64,000 bases of DNA from the NCBI GenBank assembly GCA_965242795.1, contig OZ251505.1:2108001-2172000 (forward strand), written 5' to 3'. This stretch comes from Bin18 sp965242795. Lineage in GTDB: Bacteria; Desulfobacterota; Binatia; Bin18. Of this stretch, positions 57,678 through 64,000 are shown in pieces (the stretch's first letter is position 1; each line of letters opens with the position of its first letter). Both the position numbers and the translations under genes were made by a program. Under the pieces are notes generated by a model that saw only the letters and a list, made by a program, of their open reading frames with translations, searched no databases and was not told the DNA's origin.

Positions 57678-58369
57678 ACGGGTCCTTTTCGGTATGGGGT
57701 TCCAGGTCGTTCAGCCTCGTGAAACCGGCGGTTCGGAGCGTCGGCCGCGGACGATAGCCAACGCGCGAATACCGCTCAAGTAGCGCCGGGGCCGGTAGCG
57801 GCCGTCTATAAACGTTGCTTGTTCTCTCGATTAGCCCGAGTTGTGGAAAAGCCGTGTCCGACCCTTGCAGTTGCAACGAACTTTCAGCCCCCTGGATGCG
57901 GAAACCATGCGGAACCGGCAGGTTGGCCGGCCATTTTCGGATTCTCGAAAAAACGTGGCGGACGGAGGAAGTCGCGGATGAGAATGTTACGAAAATGTTA
58001 CAAGAATATGAATTATCCGTGACACGGCCTGCATTGAGCATTCCGGAAACGTTCGCCGGGTCGGAAAACAACGTCGGGAGAGTTGGAGGGGAAAAAGAAA
58101 GGGCCCGTGGGAGAAAGGAGGGGAAACCCACGGGCCCCGATACATGCCGGGCCGGGGAGAGCCCAGTCATGTATGTCTTCGTCACGGGGGGATGTATAGC
58201 ACCCGGCAACGGGTTTTGGAAGATAAGACGGACTGAATTATTCAACATTTTTTTATTAGATATGTTAATCATTTGAATCTTCGACGACTTCGGCGTGCTT
58301 TGTCTCGTATGCTCGGGCGTCGAGATGACCCTCGCCGCGCGGCCGCTCCCGATCCGTCTTCCACGAAAA
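57678..58369. other. Long gene-free, partly AT-rich stretch
   Basis: Contains the mgtE terminator at 58101-58137 and an AT-rich tract near 58230-58280. A plus-strand frame (57815-58276) exists, but codon pattern and similarity do not support it. Confidence 0.5.
58101..58137 (-). terminator. Strong hairpin, terminator candidate for mgtE
   Basis: Stem GGGCCCGTGGG / CCCACGGGCCC (11 bases, perfect), 15-base loop, followed on the minus strand by TTTCTTTTTC. It lies about 230 bases after the mgtE stop. Confidence 0.6.
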
Positions 58370-59752
58370 TCACAAAAAGTGCAGGAACAGGGTCAGAATC
58401 CCCAGGAACGACAGGAACCCGCAGATGTCGGTACACGCCGTGACGAAGACGTTCGAGGCCACGGCCGGGTCCACGCCCAGGCGGCGCAGCGTCAGCGGCA
58501 CGACGCTGCCGACGAAGGCCGCGACGAGCAGATTGGTCAGCAGCGCCAGCGCGAGGACCACGCCCAACGTGGCGTCGCCCTTCCACCAGTACGCGACCAG
58601 CCCGGCCGCGGCGCCGAGACTCAGCCCGTTGCCCAGCGCGATCGTCAACTCCTTCACCAGCACGCGCCGCGTTTGGGTCAGCGTCACGGCGCCGAGCGCG
58701 ATGCCGCGGACGATCACGGTCAGCGTCTGGACGCCGGCGTTGCCGCCTTGCGCGGCGACGATGGTCATGAACGCCGCGGCAATCGCGATCTGCCGGATCG
58801 TGCCTTCGAACAAGGCGATGACCAGCGCGCTCAGCGTGGTGGTGACCAGATTGAGCGCCAGCCACGGCAGGCGCAGCCGGATGGACTGCCACGGCGAGTC
58901 CAGCACCTCTTCCTCTTCGTCCAGGCCGGCCAGCTTGTAGATATCCTCGGTGGCTTCCTCCTCCATCACGTCCACCACGTCGTCCACCGTGATGCGCCCC
59001 AACAGCCGCCCGTCGCCGTCCACCACCGGCAGCGAAATCAGGTCGTACTTCTTGAACATCGTCGCGACCCGTTCCTGGTCGAGGTCGGCGCGCACCGACA
59101 CGACCTGCGCGTCCATGACGCTTTCGACCAGGTCGCCCGGCTGCGCCAGAATGAATTTGCGCAGCGGCAGCACCCCGATCAGGTGCTGCGCGGCGTTCAC
59201 GATGAAGACGGTATGCAGGTCGGGGACGTCGTCGCTGCGCCCGCGGATCATCTCGATGGCTTGATCGATGCGCGTGCCCTGCGGGACGGCCACGTATTCG
59301 ACCTGCATGATCCCGCCCGCGCTGTCCTCGGGATAGCGCAGGAGCTGGGACACCTCGGCCGACACGTCGCGCGGTACCTCGTCGAGCACCGCCCGCGCCC
59401 GCCGGGCCGACAGCGAGGCGAGCAGGTCGGTGGCGTCGTCCGAGTCGAGCGACTCGACCAGGTCGCCGAGCCGGTCGTCCGACAGGCGCGCGACCAACTC
59501 GTCCTGGGTGTGCGGCGTGACCAGACTCAGGACTTCGGCCGCCCGGTCCACGGCCAGAAAATCGAATACCGCATGCTTGCGCTCGGGCTCTTCCAGCACG
59601 TTCAGCAACTCGGCCGTGTCGGCCGGGTGCAGCCGGGCGATGCTCGCGCGCACGACGTCGTCGTGGCCGAGCTCGGCCTGAATGACCAGATGCTCCAGGG
59701 AGGGCGCCGCGGTCGGCGCCGCTCCGGCTGAAAAGGGCGCCTGCGATTCCAT
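58370..59752 (-). CDS. mgtE: MgtE-type magnesium channel
   Basis: A 460-residue protein. The N domain (LHPADTAELLNVLEEPERKH) is followed by tandem CBS domains (EYVAVPQGTRIDQAIEMIRG, then MDAQVVSVRADLDQERVATM), a linking helix (EDIYKLAGLDEEEEVL), and five transmembrane helices: PWLALNLVTTTLSALVIALF, AFMTIVAAQGGNAGVQTLTV, and later TDICGFLSFLGILTLFLHFL. MgtE lets Mg2+ in when intracellular magnesium is low; the CBS and N domains act as the gate. Length and order are typical. It is the only gene of its transcript. Confidence 0.9.
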   Translation of the reverse strand: MESQAPFSAGAAPTAAPSLEHLVIQAELGHDDVVRASIARLHPADTAELLNVLEEPERKHAVFDFLAVDRAAEVLSLVTPHTQDELVARLSDDRLGDLVESLDSDDATDLLASLSARRARAVLDEVPRDVSAEVSQLLRYPEDSAGGIMQVEYVAVPQGTRIDQAIEMIRGRSDDVPDLHTVFIVNAAQHLIGVLPLRKFILAQPGDLVESVMDAQVVSVRADLDQERVATMFKKYDLISLPVVDGDGRLLGRITVDDVVDVMEEEATEDIYKLAGLDEEEEVLDSPWQSIRLRLPWLALNLVTTTLSALVIALFEGTIRQIAIAAAFMTIVAAQGGNAGVQTLTVIVRGIALGAVTLTQTRRVLVKELTIALGNGLSLGAAAGLVAYWWKGDATLGVVLALALLTNLLVAAFVGSVVPLTLRRLGVDPAVASNVFVTACTDICGFLSFLGILTLFLHFL

Positions 59753-59837
59753 GCGTCCGGTGCCGCGGGCAGGGACGGACGCCCCGGCCCGCGGCGGCTA
59801 CGGCATGGCGAGCCGGCTCATCCGCGCCGGGGCGCGG

Positions 59838-61283
59838 CTATGCCTTGATGCCGGCCAACTCGCGGGCGTAGGCGCTGGCCGCGGCGAAGTCGTACTCGCG
59901 GTAGGTTTGCAGCTTCTCGGCTTCGAGCGAGCCCTCGGCGTGTACGGCCAGCACTTCCTGATAGCCGCCGAAGTCCGAGGCGGTCAGGTCGGAAATCAGA
60001 TGCAGCAGGCGCAGGCGCTCCTCCGTGGACGTGCCCTTCTTGCCGCCGAGATATTTCTGCACGTACGGGCCGGTCGCCTCACTCCGCCAGTCCTCGACGC
60101 TCGGGCCGGTCACGAGCAGGCCGCCGCTCACGTCCTGCACCATCTGGACCGCCTGGTGATAATTCGAGGCGAACTGGTACTTCGCCACGTTGGTCATCAG
60201 CGTGTTCGGCACCGCGACCCCCGGCGGCACGACGGTGTGTTGCTGGGCCGCGGCCAGGATCAACCCCTGCACCGTGGCGTGATAGCTGGCCAGCTTGGTC
60301 AGCTTCTCGCGGATGTGGCCGGCCTTCTCGATCCCGTTGTACTCGGCGATCGCCTGCGAAGCGCCGGCCAGCAATTCCAGCAGCGGCAACTTGTACGACA
60401 CCGCGGTGAAGCGGTGGAATTTGACGAACGTCAACGCCATGAGGCCCGCGGCCGCGGCCTCGCCCGCCAGAAACACGCGCTCCCACGGCACGAACACGTC
60501 CTCGAAGACGGTCAGCGTCTCCATCATCTTGCGATTGGCGCTGATCGGGTGCTCGAACGCGTCCTTCTGAAAACCACCGTACGCGCTCGCCAGCAGCTTG
60601 ACCCCTTTGGCATTCGCCGGCACCGCGAACGCCACGGCGTAATCTTCGTCGCCCTCGCGCATGGCGCGCGTCGGCAGCACGATGATCTCGTCGGTGTTGG
60701 TCGAGACCGAGGTGTGCACCTTGGCCCCGCGCACGACGATGCCGTCGTCGCGCCGGTCCACGATCCGCACGTAATAGTCGGGATGTTCCTGCCCGCGCGG
60801 GCCCAGGCTCCGGTCGCCTTTCACGTCGCTCTGCGCCACCGCGACCGCATAGTCGTGGTCGCGGCACATCTCGTAGTATTTGCGGACGCGCTCGCGGTAC
60901 TGGTCCGCGCCGTGTTGGGCCAGTTCTTCGGCCACGACGTGCAGCGCCAGCAGCGCGTCGGTCCCGATCTCCTTGATGAGCACGACCAGCGTGGCCCCCT
61001 CGCGCGTGCTGGCTGCGATGAGCCGGCTCCGCTGCAAGAGATCATCGGCGTTACGCGGAATCTGGTAGAAGCGCGAATACTCCCGGCCGGTCTGGGGGTC
61101 GGTGACCACGGCCAACTCGCGGTAGCGCGGGTCCTCGGCCATCTGGAAGTCGATGCAGGCGTGCGCGACCGCCTTGCCGATGACCGGGTGTGTCGTCACG
61201 TCCTCGACTCTTTCCCCCCGGTAATACACCTCGCGCCCGTCTTTGAGACTCTCTTTATACTGCTCCGGCGTACGCAGACCCAT
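59838..61283 (-). CDS. 4-hydroxyphenylacetate 3-hydroxylase family (HpaB-like) protein
   Basis: A 481-residue flavin-dependent enzyme. It begins MGLRTPEQYKESLKDGREVY, with DVTTHPVIGKAVAHACIDFQ, and has GIVVRGAKVHTSVSTNTDEI and FEDVFVPWERVFLAGEAAAA, as in HpaB. The Cys/His ligands of the iron-sulfur cluster of 4-hydroxybutyryl-CoA dehydratases, which share the fold, are absent, so a monooxygenase using reduced FAD is more likely. A partner flavin reductase is not in the window. GAGGAGAACG precedes the ATG. It may oxidise a phenolic compound. Confidence 0.85.
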   Translation of the reverse strand: MGLRTPEQYKESLKDGREVYYRGERVEDVTTHPVIGKAVAHACIDFQMAEDPRYRELAVVTDPQTGREYSRFYQIPRNADDLLQRSRLIAASTREGATLVVLIKEIGTDALLALHVVAEELAQHGADQYRERVRKYYEMCRDHDYAVAVAQSDVKGDRSLGPRGQEHPDYYVRIVDRRDDGIVVRGAKVHTSVSTNTDEIIVLPTRAMREGDEDYAVAFAVPANAKGVKLLASAYGGFQKDAFEHPISANRKMMETLTVFEDVFVPWERVFLAGEAAAAGLMALTFVKFHRFTAVSYKLPLLELLAGASQAIAEYNGIEKAGHIREKLTKLASYHATVQGLILAAAQQHTVVPPGVAVPNTLMTNVAKYQFASNYHQAVQMVQDVSGGLLVTGPSVEDWRSEATGPYVQKYLGGKKGTSTEERLRLLHLISDLTASDFGGYQEVLAVHAEGSLEAEKLQTYREYDFAAASAYARELAGIKA

Positions 61284-61585
61284 GTCGTTCTCCTCGCTGG
61301 ATATAGAATCGGGCGAGTATATCCGCGCCCCCGCGCGCGTGTCCATGCTCCCTCTGTGCCTTGCGCCTGGAGCATCAGGATGGACCGGTAATTCCCCTCT
61401 CCCCCTTCGACCTTTTGATCCTTCGACAAGCTCAGGACAACGCAAGCTCAAGGCACCGCAGGCGCAGGAACCACCGAGAGAGGACAAGAGCCTGCCCCAG
61501 ACTTGATTCGGGAGAGAGGGTCGGGACGTGGTCCAGCCAGTGAGGAGGGAACTCAAATCGCTCCCCTCCCGCTCAAGAGGGTGTC
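61284..61585. repeat. Gap with 16-bp tandem repeat array and composite repeat
   Basis: Units CAAGCTCAGGACAACG (61427-61442), CAAGCTCAAGGCACCG (61443-61458) and CAGGCGCAGGAACC (61459-61472) follow a TTCGACAAGC unit. A GAGCCTGCCCCAGACTTGAT unit follows at about 61490. No gene. Confidence 0.7.
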
Positions 61586-62887
61586 TCAGCCGTCCGGCTC
61601 GAGGGCGGCGAGGAGGCGGAGCAAATCGATGCGAGCAACGGCCAGCCGGAGGCGTCCGTCCAGCACGTCGTGTTCGGTGTGCAACACCGCGTGGCGGGCA
61701 TCCACTTCGTCCACGACCGTCGCCCGGCCCGCTGCCAGTTTGTCTCGAATCAACGTCGCCGCTGTCCGCGCTTCCTCGACCGCCTGCCCGAAGTCCTGCA
61801 CCGCCAAGGCCAGACTCGCGATCATCTCCCACTGCGCCTGTGCCTCGGTCTCCACCCGCTCCTGCTCCGCGGCCAATTCCCACTGCGCCGTCGCCAGCGC
61901 CGCCCGGGCGGTCTGCACTTGCGCCCGCAGCAATCCGCCCTCGTACAATGGCATGTCCAACGTCAGTCCGCTGCCGACGTTGAAGATGTCGATGGCGCTC
62001 ACTTGGCCGGTGCGCGCCTGGACCTCCACACCCAGCGTCGGCCAGAACTCCGCCCGACGGACCGCCAACTCCGCCTCCGCCGCGGTCAGCCGCGCCCGGG
62101 CCTGCGCGAGGATCGGCGATTGCCGCACGGCCTGTGCCAGCGTGGCGTCCAGACTCGACGGCAGCGCGGCCAGCAGGACGTCCAGCGATTCGCCCGCTAC
62201 ATCGGCATAATCGGTGCCGGTCAAGCGCGCCAACCGTGTCTGCGCCGTCCGATACCGCGCCCCGGCCTCCAATCGGGCCGCCGTGGCCCGGTGCCGCCGC
62301 CGCGCCAATTCGTGCACTTCCGTCCGATCGCCGGCGTTGAGCGCCAGCCGTTCGCGCGCGCTGGCTTCCAAGGCCGCGGTCAATTCCTCGAACGTTTCTT
62401 GGAGCGCGAACATTCGGCCCTGCCACACCGTCTCCGCAAAATGCTGCGTGACCTCCGCCAACACCGTCTGCCGCACTTCTTGCGCCGCCGCTTCCGCCTC
62501 GGCCAAGTCGGCGTCCGCCCGGGCCGTGCGTCCGGTGAGCCGTCCGAAGGTGTACAACGGTTGACTCAGATACAACGTGCCGCGCAGCGAGCGCCCCTCG
62601 TACACCACCGCCCGGCGCGCCTCGTTGCGGTTGTACACGTGGCCCACTTGCCCCGTCGCACTCACACTCGGCCACCGTTCGCTGGCGACCTCCCCTACCC
62701 GGCCCCGCGCTTGCGCAATCCGGCTGGCCGCCGCCTGCAACCGGGCGTCCCGTTCCAGCGTGTCTTGCCATGCCTGCGGCAGAGGGTAGCCCGCGGTCCT
62801 CGCCTCAGAGACTGCCCCTGCCACCACGCTCCAGAGACTGACCGCGAACAGGCAGACCAGCCCGATTCCTATGCGTCGGTAGTGCAT
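61586..62887 (-). CDS. TolC-family outer-membrane efflux/secretion protein
   Basis: A 433-residue protein. The signal (MHYRRIGIGLVCLFAVSLWS) is followed by the two pseudo-repeats of the TolC fold, each with a long coiled hairpin: RDARLQAAASRIAQARGRVG, VGHVYNRNEARRAVVYEGRS, LYLSQPLYTFGRLTGRTARA, then ILAQARARLTAAEAELAVRR and TLDMPLYEGGLLRAQVQTAR. It is a trimeric channel of type I secretion or efflux. A longer frame starts upstream but that part is repeat. It follows the HlyD-type gene after 218 bases. Confidence 0.85.
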   Translation of the reverse strand: MHYRRIGIGLVCLFAVSLWSVVAGAVSEARTAGYPLPQAWQDTLERDARLQAAASRIAQARGRVGEVASERWPSVSATGQVGHVYNRNEARRAVVYEGRSLRGTLYLSQPLYTFGRLTGRTARADADLAEAEAAAQEVRQTVLAEVTQHFAETVWQGRMFALQETFEELTAALEASARERLALNAGDRTEVHELARRRHRATAARLEAGARYRTAQTRLARLTGTDYADVAGESLDVLLAALPSSLDATLAQAVRQSPILAQARARLTAAEAELAVRRAEFWPTLGVEVQARTGQVSAIDIFNVGSGLTLDMPLYEGGLLRAQVQTARAALATAQWELAAEQERVETEAQAQWEMIASLALAVQDFGQAVEEARTAATLIRDKLAAGRATVVDEVDARHAVLHTEHDVLDGRLRLAVARIDLLRLLAALEPDG

Positions 62888-63105
62888 CGGTTTGAGATTC
62901 CCTTGGTCGGAACGCCTTTCCTTCGTTGTTCCCCCGTTCGAGCCGGGGATAGGCTCTGCACAAGCAGGAATCCAGGCGGAGACCCTCTTATGGCAAACAC
63001 TCATCAATGCTCCTTCCCCCTCTTCCTCCGGGGGGAGAGGGGACCGAAACCCCACACGGAGACAATTGCAAACTGACGCACTCCTCCTGCGCTGCATGAC
63101 GGTCC
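62888..63105. repeat. Repeats between HlyD-type and TolC-type genes
   Basis: Includes GCAGGAATCCAGGCGG, part of the ATTCCTGC palindrome family, and a CCCCCTCTTCCTCCGGGGGG hairpin (about 63017). No gene. Confidence 0.6.
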
Positions 63106-64000
63106 TTACTCTTCCACCCACGCCTTCTCCACGATGTCCACCAACGGCGCCGTCAGATACGCCCACGCCGTCCGTTGCTCTCCCTCCACCAACACGTCCA
63201 CCGGCATCCCCGGTTCCAATTGGACGTCCCCCAGCTTCGCGATCTCTTCGTCAGCGACCGTAATCCGCGCGGCGTAGTATGCCTCCTGCGTCACTTCGTC
63301 CTGGAAGGCATCGGGCGACACCCGCGTGACCCGCCCCTGTACTGTCGGCGTCGTGCGCGCGCTGAACGCCGAGAAGCGCAGCCGCGCCGTCTGCCCCGCA
63401 TGGACCCGGTCGATGTCCGTCGGCCGAATCCGTCCTTCCACGATCAGCGGCGTGTCGCTCGGCACCAAATGCAGGATCGGGTCCCCCGGCAGAATCACCC
63501 CGTCCACGGTGTGCGCCGTCAAGCCGATCACCTTGCCCGCCTGCGGCGCGACGATGCGCGTCCGTGTCAGCACGTCCTGCACCGCCACCAAGCGTTCGCG
63601 CGTCGCGTACCATTCCTGGCGGGCGGCGCTCAGTCGCTCGGCGATTTCCGTATGCCGCGTGTGCTCCAATTGCAGAATCTCCTGCCGCGCCTCGCCGATG
63701 GCGACCCGTGCCGCAGCAATCTCTGCGGTCAAACTCCCGATGTGGCCCGCGGTCTGTTCGGACTCTCGCTGCCGGGCAATCAGCGTGCCTTCGTCCACCA
63801 ACTGCCGCGCGTGCAGGGCGCGGAGCGTGTCCACGTCCCGCTCAATGAGGAGGTGTTCCCGTTGGTGGGCCGTCCGGCTGGCTTCCAACCCTCGGATGCG
63901 TTCCTCGTACTGCTCGATGCGGTGGCGCAACAGTTCGATCCCGCCCCGGTATTGGCGGCGGCGCATGGCGAACAGGTCGCGCTGCGCTGCCAGCAGCGCG
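63106..64000 (-). CDS. HlyD-type type I secretion adaptor, partial
   Basis: The window ends inside this gene; 297 C-terminal codons are seen and the frame continues upstream of the ATG at 63966 (ALLAAQRDLFAMRRRQYRGG, typical of HlyD adaptors). It has the coiled-coil part (ELLRHRIEQYEERIRGLEAS), then the lipoyl part TRIVAPQAGKVIGLTAHTVD, and a beta-barrel with LEPGMPVDVLVEGEQRTAWA. It ends in YLTAPLVDIVEKAWVEE, the usual C-terminus of type I secretion adaptors of the PrtE/HlyD kind. It should link an ABC exporter (outside the window) to the TolC-like protein downstream. Confidence 0.85.
   Translation of the reverse strand, partial: ALLAAQRDLFAMRRRQYRGGIELLRHRIEQYEERIRGLEASRTAHQREHLLIERDVDTLRALHARQLVDEGTLIARQRESEQTAGHIGSLTAEIAAARVAIGEARQEILQLEHTRHTEIAERLSAARQEWYATRERLVAVQDVLTRTRIVAPQAGKVIGLTAHTVDGVILPGDPILHLVPSDTPLIVEGRIRPTDIDRVHAGQTARLRFSAFSARTTPTVQGRVTRVSPDAFQDEVTQEAYYAARITVADEEIAKLGDVQLEPGMPVDVLVEGEQRTAWAYLTAPLVDIVEKAWVEE

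Noticed and set aside
57815..58276. 153-codon plus-strand frame
   Set aside because: Runs through a terminator hairpin and an AT-rich tract; no family signal.
59838..61283. 4-hydroxybutyryl-CoA dehydratase
   Set aside because: Same fold, but the Cys/His ligands of its iron-sulfur cluster are absent; the HpaB-type motif is present.

Overview
The window is a GC-rich, gene-dense stretch of a Gram-negative bacterial chromosome. Evidence for an outer membrane includes a phosphate porin, a TolC-type channel, lipoproteins with lipoboxes, GmhA-like heptose biosynthesis and a LolB/LolA-like lipoprotein. PstC and PstA carry very long periplasmic insertions and sit beside an OprP/OprO-type porin, a layout known from Gammaproteobacteria such as Pseudomonas. 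I therefore lean towards Pseudomonadota, but the sequence alone does not settle the phylum. No rRNA, tRNA or CRISPR array was seen. Several families of short dispersed palindromic repeats fill almost every intergenic gap, and some have inserted in frame into genes.

Layout. 1-2882: end of a ketopantoate reductase, a VOC protein, a zinc alcohol dehydrogenase and a TPR protein. 2910-13169: a defence island with a ParE/Phd-type toxin-antitoxin pair, an MmeI-like single-chain restriction-modification enzyme, an AAA ATPase plus subtilase pair (IetAS-type anti-phage system), and a three-gene operon ending in an OLD-like ATPase/TOPRIM protein. 13507-23932: housekeeping and orphan genes (aminopeptidase P, a GGCT-like/PTPS-like/cytochrome c operon, a metallo-beta-lactamase-fold lipoprotein, an acyl-CoA dehydrogenase, lipoproteins and a TPR lipoprotein). 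24184-29405: a second defence-like block with a type ISP/IIG restriction-modification enzyme and a TcmP/three-Cys-motif (DUF5131) pair. 29542-32213: catabolic genes on the minus strand (alpha/beta hydrolase, enolase-superfamily enzyme, glutathione S-transferase).

32409-37793: an ergothioneine cluster behind a good sigma70-type promoter, in the order ATP-grasp ligase, EgtC, EgtB, EgtD, asparaginase-like. No EgtA or EgtE is present. 38369-40943: GmhA-like isomerase, an overlapping deoxyhypusine-synthase-like protein and a GT2 glycosyltransferase. 40981-43395: two broken genes, a secreted repeat-domain protein and a truncated glutamine amidotransferase. 43463-55627: the Pho regulon on the minus strand, in transcription order an orphan receiver, oprP-like, pstS, terminator and 20-bp tandem array, pstC, pstA, pstB, phoU, phoB, phoR. 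Together these genes sense phosphate shortage (PhoR/PhoB, with PhoU) and import phosphate across both membranes. 55892-64000: a 44-aa membrane peptide, an ACR3 arsenite exporter with a 60-aa leader gene, an MgtE magnesium channel, an HpaB-family monooxygenase, and the TolC and HlyD-type parts of a type I secretion system that runs off the window end.
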